DNA of 14,613 bases from Chloroflexota bacterium (GCA_023395675.1 JAEWYL010000012.1:1-14613); one strand, 5' to 3'; shown: positions 7,448-14,503, counted from the stretch's first letter. Notes: a model not told the origin generated them from the sequence alone. Numbers and translations are program-made.

Positions 7448-9715
7448 TCAGCCGCCCTGCGGGTCTGCCCCCCGGGCGTCTTCATGCTCCTGCGTCACGA
7501 CCATAGGGGTATATCCGCCGGCCTCGAAGCTGGCGATCAGGTCGGGCACCCCTTCCGGGCGCACGGCGACCAGGCGGCGGTTGAAGATATAGAGCAGGTG
7601 CGCGCTCAGCCGGGTACTCACCAGCAGCTCGTCGAGGGCGTAGTCGTCGGCCAGTTCCACCAGGGCCAGGTTTTCGTAGAGCTGCAGGCGCCCAAAATTC
7701 TTCCACCATAGGCTCAGGCGGCGGCTGTACTCCTCGGGCAGGCCGTCGAGCCCGGCGGCCTCCTGCAGGGTTTCGAGCATGCGCTCCAGGGTCCAGCCCA
7801 GCGAGAAAGCGCGCCGGGCGCCCCGGGGCGAGAGCCGGTAGCGCAGCTTCCCGCCCGGGGCGGGCGGCTGGAGCTCGCCCAGGATGGGCGCCAGGCTCAG
7901 AATACGGGGGCTCGCCAGGCCGGGGTCCATCTCCACCACCAGGTCGGGGAGCAGCGCCAGCCGGCTGGGGCGCTCGCCGGAGGCGGGGGACTCGAACTGC
8001 CTACGCTGCCCGGTCGCAAAGGCCCCGAAGGGGGTCAGGCGTAGCGCTGCCGGCTGCCCCTTTTCCAGCGCCAGGTCGCACAGCCCCAGCCAGCAGGCCG
8101 GGCCGAGCAGCACGGCGGTGTAAAAACGACCGTAGGTGTCCTTCCAGGCGGCGTAATCGCGCGTGTCCACCTTTTTCCCGTTGATTTCGGCCCAGGTGGC
8201 CGGGTTGGAAAACGGAAAGCTGTAATCCAGGGCCAGGGAGTGGAACAGCCTGAGGATGTTGTCCACCGGAGTCCAGCTGCCCTCGGGCAGGAGGCGCAGG
8301 CAGTGCAGCAGGAACTGTCTCAGCGCGGCCCGCTCTTTCAGCAGCTGCAGATAATAGCCCCCACCAAAAGCGCGGCGGTAGAGCGCCAGCTCCTTTTTCC
8401 GAAAAAGAAGGTCCAGCTCGCTCCAGTCCGCCAGCCTGGCGGCCTCGTAGAAAAGCAGCCGCACCTGAAGATGGGGCGGTAAAGCCAAAAATTGGGCAAA
8501 AGGCTCCTGCTGGACCTCCAGCAGGCGTTCCTGGGTGATGCGCAGCAGGCCGGCCGCCGCCAGCAGGCGCCCGAGATAATCCAGCTTCTCCTCCGGCTGC
8601 TCCAGCTCCTCTTTCAGGCGCAGGAGCGTCTCCTGGGCCAGGAAGGACGGTTGGGGGTAGAGGGGGGTCTTATCCCGGGCGTTGGAGAAGCGGTCCAGGC
8701 GGCTTTTCTCCTCCGGCCCTTCCGGCCAGCCGCCCCAGATCGAGCTGGTGTAGGCAGGCCCGGCTTTCAGCACGCGCGCCTGGGCCAGCAGCAGCAGGTG
8801 CACGGCCAGCCGGGCCAGGCTCTGGACGGGCGGCGCGTTCTGAAGCTCCAACTGCTGGCCCGGCGCGGCCTGCTCGAGGGTTTCGCTGGAGCCCACCAGC
8901 GCAGGGTCTGCGGGCAGGTAATAAAACAGGCTGAGAGGCAGGCGCGCCTCGGTGCTTTCGTAGGCCATCAGGCCCGCCTCTGCCAGGGCTTTCAGGCTGT
9001 CGGCGGCCGTGCGCTTCACCCCCCGCTGCCTGAACAGGCGCTCCACCATGCGCTCCAGCTCGCGCGGGTGGTTGGTCAGGTCCACGGAGAAAACGATGAA
9101 TAGCACGTCCAGGGCCAGGCGGTCCTCTGGGCTGAGGCTCTCCACGGCGCGCTCGGTATTCTCCGCCTGCGACAGCGCTTCCGCCAGGGTGTCCAGAATG
9201 GGGTCGCGCCGGGCCCCCGAAACCGCCACCCCGCGCCGCTCTGCCAGGCTGCGCAGCGCCGGCAGGGTGAACGCGTTCAGGTATTCTCTGTAATCCTCTA
9301 CCAGACGGGCGGATAACTGGGCACTGCGCTCTTCCAGGGAGGGCGCGGCGGGTTCGGTGGTGAAGAATTCCTCATCCAGCTCATCGTCCGCCTCCGTCTC
9401 CCCGGCCGTTTGGAGGGACACTTGCTCTTGCTGGGCAACCCGCTCCAGCATCAGGGCAACCACGTGCTGGCACGGCCGTTTCCTGCTTTCCGGGCAGGTA
9501 CACCTGAACAGGAGTTCGTCGCCATCCGCCAGAAGCTTCGCCGAGTAAGAATCGTCGCCCTCCACCACCAGGGCCGACAGGACCTTCTCACCCGGGTCAT
9601 AGGTGATCGTCTGCACCGCGCCTGATTTCTGAAGCTGCCTCCCCTGCTGCACATTTTTCTTGGCGATAAGAGCGAGCAGGTCTTCCGGGTCGATGATTTC
9701 TAAAAGAGTTCTCAT
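7448..9715 (-). CDS. SWIM zinc-finger protein with XPB-N-like C-terminal module
   Basis: A 755-residue protein. Near the N-terminus is a SWIM zinc finger, C72-x-C74-x7-C82-x-H84 (FRCTCPESRKRPCQHVV), a motif that binds DNA or proteins. Asp/Glu-rich sequence follows at about 100-125. From about residue 130 to the end it parallels the 769-residue neighbour: YLNAFTLPALRSLAERRG with SLSPEDRLALDVLF, a central ACWLGLCDL..LRLTPFGAFATG segment, and a C-terminal module at about 585-740 (YRLSPRGARRAFSLGWTLERML, LWWKNFGRLQLYENLALVEL). It has no helicase or nuclease motif that I can see. It starts at ATG 9715, 8 bp after the XPB stop, with no clear ribosome site, so translation is probably coupled. It is best read as an accessory subunit of the XPB helicase. 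The function is inferred from context. Confidence 0.87.
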   Translation of the reverse strand: MRTLLEIIDPEDLLALIAKKNVQQGRQLQKSGAVQTITYDPGEKVLSALVVEGDDSYSAKLLADGDELLFRCTCPESRKRPCQHVVALMLERVAQQEQVSLQTAGETEADDELDEEFFTTEPAAPSLEERSAQLSARLVEDYREYLNAFTLPALRSLAERRGVAVSGARRDPILDTLAEALSQAENTERAVESLSPEDRLALDVLFIVFSVDLTNHPRELERMVERLFRQRGVKRTAADSLKALAEAGLMAYESTEARLPLSLFYYLPADPALVGSSETLEQAAPGQQLELQNAPPVQSLARLAVHLLLLAQARVLKAGPAYTSSIWGGWPEGPEEKSRLDRFSNARDKTPLYPQPSFLAQETLLRLKEELEQPEEKLDYLGRLLAAAGLLRITQERLLEVQQEPFAQFLALPPHLQVRLLFYEAARLADWSELDLLFRKKELALYRRAFGGGYYLQLLKERAALRQFLLHCLRLLPEGSWTPVDNILRLFHSLALDYSFPFSNPATWAEINGKKVDTRDYAAWKDTYGRFYTAVLLGPACWLGLCDLALEKGQPAALRLTPFGAFATGQRRQFESPASGERPSRLALLPDLVVEMDPGLASPRILSLAPILGELQPPAPGGKLRYRLSPRGARRAFSLGWTLERMLETLQEAAGLDGLPEEYSRRLSLWWKNFGRLQLYENLALVELADDYALDELLVSTRLSAHLLYIFNRRLVAVRPEGVPDLIASFEAGGYTPMVVTQEHEDARGADPQGG

Positions 9716-9723
9716 TGAGCGCG

Positions 9724-11514
9724 TTACCGGGAATCGTCTGCAGCGCCGGCTCTCCCATTCCCCGGCGAGTCCCCGGCAGGGATGCGGCGAGGAGCGGCCT
9801 CGACCAGTTGGGCGCCGTAGGTGACCGGCTTAAATTCGGACAGTTCGTGCTCGTAGAGGATATTGTAGCGGTAGCCCTGTTCGGTGAGGAAGAGCTGCCG
9901 GTTGGCGGCGAAATCCTGGTCGCGGGTGTCGCGGGTGACGATGGAATAGAAATGCGCCAGCAGCCCGTTCCCTTTCGGACGCAGGATGCGCCCCAGGCGC
10001 TGGGCCTCCTCCTGCCGGGAGCCGAAAGTGCCCGAGATCTGGATGGCGACGTTGGCCTCGGGCAGGTCAATTGAAAAATTCCCCACTTTCGAGATCACCA
10101 TGCGGGTGATCTCCCCCGAGCGGAAGCGGTCGAGCAGCTTCTCCCGCTCGCGGATGGGGGTCTTGCCGGTGATGAGGGGCAGGTCGTAGCGGGCGGCCAC
10201 CTGCTCGAGCTGCTGGATATACATGCCGATAATGAGGATATTGTCGTGCGGGTGCTTGGCCAGGAGCTGGTCCAGGATGCGGTACTTCTCCCGGTTCTCG
10301 GCGGCGAAGCGGTACTTCTCCTCCTCGGGGGTGAGGGCGTAGGCCATGCGGTCGTCGGGGTTCAGGTTGATGCGCACTTCGTAGCATTCGGCCTCGGCGA
10401 TCCAGCCCTGGCGCTCCAGCTCTTTCCAGGGCACGTCGTGCTTCTTGGGCCCGATGAGGGTGAAGACGTCGGCCTCGCGTCTGTCCTCGCGCACCAGGGT
10501 GGCGGTCAGGCCCAGGCGGCGGCGCGCCTGCAGCTCGGCGGTGATGCGAAAGACCGGGGCGGGCAGCAGGTGAACCTCGTCGTAGATGATCAGGCCCCAG
10601 TTCTCGCTGTCGAAGAGGGCGAAATGGGGGAAATCGGCGCTGCGGCGCTTGCGGTAGGTCAGAATCTGGTAGGTGGCGATGGTCACCGGGCGGATCTGCT
10701 TCTCCATCCCGGTGTATTCGCCGATCTGGTCCTCGGTCAGGGTGGTTTTATCCAGCAGCTCGTCAATCCACTGGCGGGCGGCGACGGTGGAGGGGGTCAG
10801 GATGAGGGTGGCGGACTGCAGGGCCGCCATCGCCCCCATGCCCACGATGGTTTTGCCGGCGCCGCAGGGCAGCACGATCACGCCGCTGCCGCCGCGCAGG
10901 CCGCCGCCGGAGTGGAAGACGTCCACCGCGGCCTGCTGGTAGGGGCGCAGGCCGAAGGGCTGCCCGGAGAGACTGCGCTCGCGCAGGCGGAACTCCAGGC
11001 GGCTGCCCTCCAGGTAGCCCGCCAGGTCTTCGGCCGGGTAGCCGAAGTTCAGCAGGGCCTGCTTCAGGCGCCCGCGGTCCCCGGCCCCCACCAGAAGGGA
11101 GTCCGCGCCGAGCTCGCGCTGGATCAGGGGCGCCAGGGTCTTGTGGCGGGTGATCTCCACCAGCAGCGCCCGGTCGTCCGAGCGCAGGGCGAGGCCCTCC
11201 GCGTGGCGCTCCAGCTTCAGCCGCCCGTAGCGGGAGACGATATCGAAGATATCCACGCGCACGTTGGGCGGGATATCGTATTTGGAGTAGCGCTCCAGCG
11301 AGGCGAGGATTTCCTCCGCGCTCAACCCGGTCGCGGCCGCGTTCCAGAGCGAGAGCGGGGTGATGCGGTAAGTGTGCAGATATTCCGGGCTCTTCTCCAG
11401 CTCGGCAAAGCGCGCCAGGGCGTCGCGCGCCTCGGCGTAGCGGTCGTTTTGGACTTCCAGCAGGACGGATTTATCGGATTGGATAACCAGCGGGTTTTCG
11501 GGTACAAAAGCCAT
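9724..11514 (-). CDS. XPB/Ssl2-family superfamily 2 DNA helicase
   Basis: A 596-residue ATP-dependent DNA translocase/helicase of the bacterial and archaeal XPB type (3'-5' in characterised members), with a probable role in excision repair or DNA remodelling. Visible parts are: an N-terminal XPB-N/damage-recognition-like module (about 4-170), Walker A PCGAGKT (216-222), the DEVH box (312-315), LTAT motif III (336-339), the XPB-specific RED motif (342-344) and motif VI QRLGRILRPK (505-514). The thumb-like segment lies around 380-415. The last 30 residues look disordered. Length fits single-chain prokaryotic XPB. ATG at 11514 is 9 bp after the PilZ-gene stop; a GAGGGG lies too far upstream to be convincing, so coupling is likely. 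Archaeal XPB often pairs with the Bax1 nuclease; no Bax1-like gene is here, and two XPB-N-like proteins occupy that place. Confidence 0.96.
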   Translation of the reverse strand: MAFVPENPLVIQSDKSVLLEVQNDRYAEARDALARFAELEKSPEYLHTYRITPLSLWNAAATGLSAEEILASLERYSKYDIPPNVRVDIFDIVSRYGRLKLERHAEGLALRSDDRALLVEITRHKTLAPLIQRELGADSLLVGAGDRGRLKQALLNFGYPAEDLAGYLEGSRLEFRLRERSLSGQPFGLRPYQQAAVDVFHSGGGLRGGSGVIVLPCGAGKTIVGMGAMAALQSATLILTPSTVAARQWIDELLDKTTLTEDQIGEYTGMEKQIRPVTIATYQILTYRKRRSADFPHFALFDSENWGLIIYDEVHLLPAPVFRITAELQARRRLGLTATLVREDRREADVFTLIGPKKHDVPWKELERQGWIAEAECYEVRINLNPDDRMAYALTPEEEKYRFAAENREKYRILDQLLAKHPHDNILIIGMYIQQLEQVAARYDLPLITGKTPIREREKLLDRFRSGEITRMVISKVGNFSIDLPEANVAIQISGTFGSRQEEAQRLGRILRPKGNGLLAHFYSIVTRDTRDQDFAANRQLFLTEQGYRYNILYEHELSEFKPVTYGAQLVEAAPRRIPAGDSPGNGRAGAADDSR

Positions 11515-11523
11515 CAGGAAAAA

Positions 11524-12363
11524 TTATTCCCCTCGCACCAGCATATCGGAAAGCTCGCGCAGCTCGCGCAGGATCTCAGCCTGGCGCAGCGCGATGAACT
11601 GGGAGATCGCCGGGGGCGGGGGCTCTTCGGGGCGGAAACGAACCCCCAGACGAAAGCGGTTGTGGGCCGCTTCTTCTCTCACATTGACCACCTGGCCGCG
11701 CACCACCAGGTCCACCGGACCGGCAGGCCGCGGGGAGGGCGAACTGGGGCCGGCGCTCTGCCGCCCCTGCCCGGGCACGTGGTACAGGCGCAGGTTGTCG
11801 CGGTCGAAGCGGCTGATGGGGTCCTTGTGCGGGCTCTGGTCCAGGGCGCTCTGCCCGCCGTAGGCCGGGCTGACCGGCAAAGTCAGCAAGATTTCGATCA
11901 GGTCGCCGGGCCGGTAGCGGCGGGCCAGGAAAGCGCGCCGGTCTATGAAAATTCCCATCCCATCCCCGGAGATATCCGCCAGCTCGCCGCGCACCAGGGC
12001 CTGCGGGTCGGCGGTCTTGATCTTGCTCTCGATCGGGTTCTTCGGCTGCACGCGCACCACCATGCGGTCGCCCACCTGCTCCTGCTCCAGCTCGAAACTG
12101 CCCAGGCTGGCTTCCTGGGCGGGCAGGTCCAGCTCCAGCACCTTCGCCTTCAGGATCTCGGGCAGATGGCTGCTCTGGATAAAGGTCTCGCGCTCCAGGT
12201 ACAGGCAGGCGAGCTGGTAGCGCCCGGTCTGGACGCGCAGGGTGTTATCCGTGACGGCGGTAATGGCAGCCGGGTAAGAGATCGGGACCCCCTGGTAGAC
12301 GTTTAACAGCCTGATCTGATTCGAGCGGGCAGCGATCTCCCGAAGTTGCTCAATAATTTCCAT
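11524..12363 (-). CDS. PilZ-domain protein, probable c-di-GMP receptor
   Basis: A 279-residue cytoplasmic protein, first gene of the helicase operon. Residues about 15-90 form an N-terminal beta-rich domain of the YcgR-N/PilZN style. The PilZ domain begins near 98. R100-x3-R104 (RMVVR) supplies the RxxxR c-di-GMP clamp, and D130-I-S132-G-D-G135 fits the D/NxSxxG motif. The barrel is interrupted at about 165-215 by a Pro/Ser/Gln-rich insert and resumes with VVRGQVVNVRE and RFRLGVRF. A helical tail (252-279) ends the protein. Both ligand motifs are intact, so binding of c-di-GMP is expected. ATG at 12363 is supported by the domain and the upstream promoter, though the ribosome site is weak. Its place ahead of XPB is unusual for a motility or cellulose effector. 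Confidence 0.85.
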   Translation of the reverse strand: MEIIEQLREIAARSNQIRLLNVYQGVPISYPAAITAVTDNTLRVQTGRYQLACLYLERETFIQSSHLPEILKAKVLELDLPAQEASLGSFELEQEQVGDRMVVRVQPKNPIESKIKTADPQALVRGELADISGDGMGIFIDRRAFLARRYRPGDLIEILLTLPVSPAYGGQSALDQSPHKDPISRFDRDNLRLYHVPGQGRQSAGPSSPSPRPAGPVDLVVRGQVVNVREEAAHNRFRLGVRFRPEEPPPPAISQFIALRQAEILRELRELSDMLVRGE

Positions 12364-12491
12364 TTTGCTTTGCCCTACCGGTTTACGCGGGAAGCCATGC
12401 GAAGCTGCACAATTGCAAGGAGTGAGAGCGCCGGGGCGGGTCTTTACCTGCGCCCCCAGAATCGGGCAGGGAGAAGCCGCCTGCGAGAAGA

Positions 12492-12500
12492 ATTATAGCA
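12492..12500 (-). promoter_or_regulatory. extended -10 promoter of the PilZ-XPB operon
   Basis: On the minus strand TGCTATAAT gives a perfect -10 box (12497-12492) with the TGN extension. No good -35 is present, which extended -10 promoters tolerate. The start would be near 12485, leaving an untranslated leader of about 120 nt before the PilZ gene. Confidence 0.65.
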
Positions 12501-12749
12501 TAGTTGCTTTTTGAAAATGGCGCGGCGCGCGGGGGAGGGTGTTTCCACAAAGACCTCAGGCCGTGAGGCGCCAGGCGCTGGTGAATTTGTTGGCCGAGAT
12601 ATCCAGGTCTCTATCCGACGCGTTTCCGGGCCGGGTCGCCCGGCGGCGAACCACCGGGCTAATCTTGCGAAGCCCTTCGGCCTGTAATCCGCAGCCCGAA
12701 GAGCTTTGCATAGGCAGCCGGTGGGTGGAACCCCCTGGCGGGGCCTGGC

Positions 12750-12779
12750 CGGGAGGGCCAGCCTCTCGACTATTTTTTT
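12750..12779 (+). terminator. strong intrinsic terminator, plus strand, with no gene in front
   Basis: CGGGAGG (12750-12756) pairs with CCTCTCG (12762-12768) over 7 bp with one G-T wobble and a GCCAG loop. ACTA and seven T follow, to 12779. A competing 6-bp stem CTGGCC/GGCCAG (12745-12761) overlaps it. The only annotated genes to its left run the other way, so it must end either an RNA made in this gap or antisense transcription. Confidence 0.7.
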
Positions 12780-12819
12780 CACAGGCGCCGGGCGCTTTTT
12801 CGCCCGTATCGAGCCTGTG
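12780..12819. repeat. two-part hairpin after the terminator
   Basis: The outer arms CACAGGC (12780-12786) and GCCTGTG (12813-12819) and the inner arms CGGGCG (12789-12794) and CGCCCG (12801-12806) are perfectly complementary. The loop is CTTTTT. Another perfect stem, CGGCAG-CCAT-CTGCCG, follows at 12844-12859. The function is unknown. Confidence 0.6.
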
Positions 12820-12974
12820 CGGGCGAGGGTTCTTCGCCTGTTTCGGCAGCCATCTGCCGTGAAAGTGCCTGGCGCCTGCCCAGGAGGTTGGCGCGTTTCT
12901 AGGCCGGGCCGCGGGAAAAGGGAACCTGCTTCAGACGGTTTGGGGGTTGGAGCCATTGCCTGCATCCACAAGTG

Positions 12975-13001
12975 TTGGGCATAACGGACTTATGTTAGAA
13001 T
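12975..13001 (+). promoter_or_regulatory. candidate promoter of the cation efflux gene
   Basis: TAGAAT (12996-13001) is preceded by TGT, making an extended -10. TTGGGC (12975-12980) is a possible -35 with a short 15-bp spacer. The -10 context GTTAGAAT is the same as in the last promoter of the array at 14293-14321. The start would be about 13008, some 40 nt before the gene. Confidence 0.55.
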
Positions 13002-13049
13002 CGGGGCAGCGGAAAATATTTGGGGTTATCAGACCCGGTTTGAAAGCTT

Positions 13050-13964
13050 ATGCAGCACTCACACGCACACGACCACTCCCACAATCACCACCATCACGGC
13101 TCTGCGGATAATATCCGGCTGGCTTTTTTCATGAACCTGGGCTTCGCCCTGCTGGAGATCGTGGGCGGGCTGTGGACCAACTCGATGGCGATCCTGTCGG
13201 ACGCCCTGCACGACCTGGGCGATAGCCTGTCGCTGGGCATGTCCTGGTACCTGGAGAATTACTCGAAGCGGGGCAAAGACCGGCGCTACTCCTACGGCTA
13301 CCGGCGCTTCTCGCTGCTCTCGGCCCTGCTGAACGTGCTGGTGCTGATCGGCGGCTCGCTGCTGATCCTGTCCGAGACCATCCCGCGCCTGATCGAGCCG
13401 CAGCACACAAACGCCCAGGGCATGGTCCTGTTCGCGGTGGCGGGCATCCTGATCAACGGGCTGGCCGCGCTGCGGCTGCGAGGCGGGCGCTCGATGAACT
13501 CACAGGTGGCGGCCTGGCACCTGCTGGAGGACGTGCTTGGCTGGGCGGCCATTCTGGTGGTGAGCGTGGTGCTGCTCTTCTGGGATATCCATATCCTGGA
13601 CCCCATCCTGTCCATCCTGATCACCCTCTACGTGCTGTGGAACGTGATCCGCAACCTGCGCCGCACGCTCTCGCTCTTCCTGCAGGCCGTGCCGGAGGAC
13701 TTCGACCTGGACGAGATCGAGAGCCGCTTCCAGGCGCTGGAGGGGGTGGAGTCGGTGCACCACACCCACGTCTGGTCGCTGGACGGCGAGCACCACGTGC
13801 TGACCACCCACGTGGTGGTGCCCGAATGCGCCACGCGCGAAGAGGTGCTGCAGCTCAAGAGCCAGATCAACACGCTGACCGAGGCGCTGGACATCGCCCA
13901 CACCACCGTCGAGGTGGAGTACGAAGATGAAGACTGCCGCATGAACGAGCGGGGCGAGGGGTAA
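13050..13964 (+). CDS. cation diffusion facilitator, probable zinc exporter (CzcD/ZitB type)
   Basis: A 304-residue inner-membrane antiporter expected to export Zn2+ (possibly Cd2+ or Co2+) in exchange for protons. The N-terminus is His-rich (nine His among residues 3-16), a likely metal-collecting tail. Six membrane helices fit residues about 22-205. The transport site is intact: H54-x3-D58 (HDLGD) in helix 2 and H157-x3-D161 (HLLED) in helix 5. Two His plus two Asp is the zinc-type set, as opposed to the D-D iron/manganese type. The cytoplasmic C-terminal domain (about 210-295) contains VHHTHVWSLDGEHHVLTTHV, typical of the family's ferredoxin-like fold. The ATG at 13050 keeps the His tail; no clear ribosome site is seen. 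It stands alone, between the structured gap and the promoter array. No metal-responsive operator was identified. Confidence 0.94.
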   Translation: MQHSHAHDHSHNHHHHGSADNIRLAFFMNLGFALLEIVGGLWTNSMAILSDALHDLGDSLSLGMSWYLENYSKRGKDRRYSYGYRRFSLLSALLNVLVLIGGSLLILSETIPRLIEPQHTNAQGMVLFAVAGILINGLAALRLRGGRSMNSQVAAWHLLEDVLGWAAILVVSVVLLFWDIHILDPILSILITLYVLWNVIRNLRRTLSLFLQAVPEDFDLDEIESRFQALEGVESVHHTHVWSLDGEHHVLTTHVVVPECATREEVLQLKSQINTLTEALDIAHTTVEVEYEDEDCRMNERGEG

Positions 13965-13985
13965 ATTACGGGCCGGATTGGACCC

Positions 13986-14013
13986 TTGACAAACCCCTGG
14001 CGGTCTGTAAAAT
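13986..14013 (+). promoter_or_regulatory. promoter P1 of the array
   Basis: TTGACA (13986-13991), a 16-bp spacer and TAAAAT (14008-14013). It lies inside the repeated decamer ACCCTTGACA (13982-13991). The predicted transcript starts at a perfect hairpin, CGCCGG-CCAGA-CCGGCG (14021-14037). Confidence 0.8.
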
Positions 14014-14118
14014 ATACGTCCGCCGGCCAGACCGGCGCGGATGACCCGGCAGCCTGATCCAGGCCCCGGAATCCCCACAAGCAGAATTCATCCTGAAAGT
14101 TGACAGACTTTCTTGTCG

Positions 14119-14154
14119 CTGGCTTTTGACTTTGAGAAAGCCAGATATTAATGT
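14119..14154 (+). promoter_or_regulatory. weak promoter P2 overlapped by an inverted repeat
   Basis: TTGACT (14126-14131), a 17-bp spacer and TAATGT (14149-14154). CTGGCTTT (14119-14126) and AAAGCCAG (14137-14144) form a perfect 8-bp inverted repeat across the -35 and spacer. This could be a regulator site controlling P2 or a hairpin in the P1 transcript. Another TTGACA at 14100-14105 has no matching -10. Confidence 0.4.
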
Positions 14155-14164
14155 CTGACAACCC

Positions 14165-14192
14165 TTGACAAAGTAAAAAAAGGTTGTATAAT
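14165..14192 (+). promoter_or_regulatory. promoter P3, fully consensus
   Basis: TTGACA (14165-14170), a 16-bp A-rich spacer and TATAAT (14187-14192), both hexamers perfect. It carries the second ACCCTTGACA copy (14161-14170). A stem GCTGCC/GGCAGC (14201-14220) begins right at the predicted start. This is the strongest promoter in the window. Confidence 0.88.
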
Positions 14193-14292
14193 CCTGCTTC
14201 GCTGCCTGAGATTGGGCAGCCGCTTCGACCGCAGAGAGCACCGCAGCCGTCAGGCAAAGAGATGATCTGCGAAAGAAGTTGATGAAGTACCC

Positions 14293-14321
14293 TTGACAGG
14301 CAAGAAGCATTGTGTTAGAAT
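14293..14321 (+). promoter_or_regulatory. promoter P4, strong with extended -10
   Basis: TTGACA (14293-14298), a 17-bp spacer and TAGAAT (14316-14321) preceded by TGT. It has the third ACCCTTGACA copy (14289-14298). Transcripts from here enter the structured leader containing the terminator at 14420-14464. Confidence 0.85.
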
Positions 14322-14385
14322 ATCTGCCTGTCGGACAGATCCGCCCCCAAAGGCGATCCAGACATTGAAATACGACGTTCCCCCG

Positions 14386-14464
14386 TCAGAGACCAGGGCC
14401 CGTGCGGCCTGTCGGTCTGACGTGCCGAGCCAGCGCAGCAATCCGCTTCCCGGCACGTTTTTTT
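14386..14464 (+). terminator. leader hairpin followed by intrinsic terminator
   Basis: A long imperfect stem, GTCAG+ACC with GGT+CTGAC (14386-14421, two-base bulge, inner AGG/CCT pairs), comes first. ACGTGCCG (14420-14427) and CGGCACGT (14451-14458) then form a perfect 8-bp stem with a 23-nt loop, and the T tract runs 14458-14464. The terminator lies about 100-135 nt after the P4 start and before the boxA-like site. The two stems share 14420-14421, so they may compete, as in attenuators. Confidence 0.72.
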
Positions 14465-14490
14465 GTCTCTAAGACAGGGCAGGGGACCGG

Positions 14491-14503
14491 AACCTTAACA
14501 ACT
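14491..14503 (+). promoter_or_regulatory. boxA-like antitermination element
   Basis: AACCTTAACAACT resembles the rRNA boxA core CTTTAACAA, with CTTAACAA conserved. boxA recruits NusB-NusE and lets RNA polymerase pass terminators in rRNA operons. It supports the view that an rRNA operon begins beyond the window edge. Confidence 0.55.

Larger units (their letters stand above)
12501..12860. other. structured non-coding region, candidate RNA or palindromic element
   Basis: The 686-bp gap 12364-13049 has no credible protein gene; open frames in it lack ribosome sites and recognisable sequence. It holds consecutive perfect or near-perfect hairpins: CCTCA/TGAGG (12554-12568), CCGGGC/GCCCGG (12626-12643), a 9-bp stem with one mismatch and a CGAA loop (12638-12659, competing with the former), and a 15-bp stem with one mismatch and one wobble (12666-12680 with 12696-12710). 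The terminator at 12750-12779 and further hairpins to 12859 follow. The plus-strand terminator favours a plus-strand RNA ending near 12779. I found no good plus-strand promoter for it, and the structures do not match tmRNA, RNase P or SRP RNA signatures that I know. Confidence 0.45.

Noticed and set aside
10246..12306. Long plus-strand open frame (686 codons) opposite the XPB and PilZ genes
   Set aside because: It is the antisense of two clearly recognised genes, has low-complexity composition (Gln, Gly, Ala, Val, Leu) and no family signature; such frames are common in GC-rich DNA.
12661..12720. c-di-GMP (GEMM) riboswitch on the minus strand, suggested by GCAAAGC next to a CGGG segment and the PilZ gene downstream
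   Set aside because: The conserved GGCAAACC-type half and the GAAA-receptor arrangement are not present; only a short chance similarity remains.
12501..12860. RNase P RNA, tmRNA or SRP RNA in the structured gap
   Set aside because: None of the universal signatures that I looked for (GAGGAAAGTCC, a tRNA-like end with TTCAAATCC, GGTCCGGAAGG-like loop) is present on either strand.
12444..12971. Minus-strand open frame of 175 codons in the structured gap, and plus-strand frames at 12539-12862 and 12706-12984
   Set aside because: Arg/Pro-rich translations without recognisable domains or ribosome sites. They cross the hairpins, the terminator and the operon promoter.
14100..14105. Further TTGACA at 14100 as an extra promoter
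   Set aside because: No acceptable -10 box lies 15-19 bp downstream.
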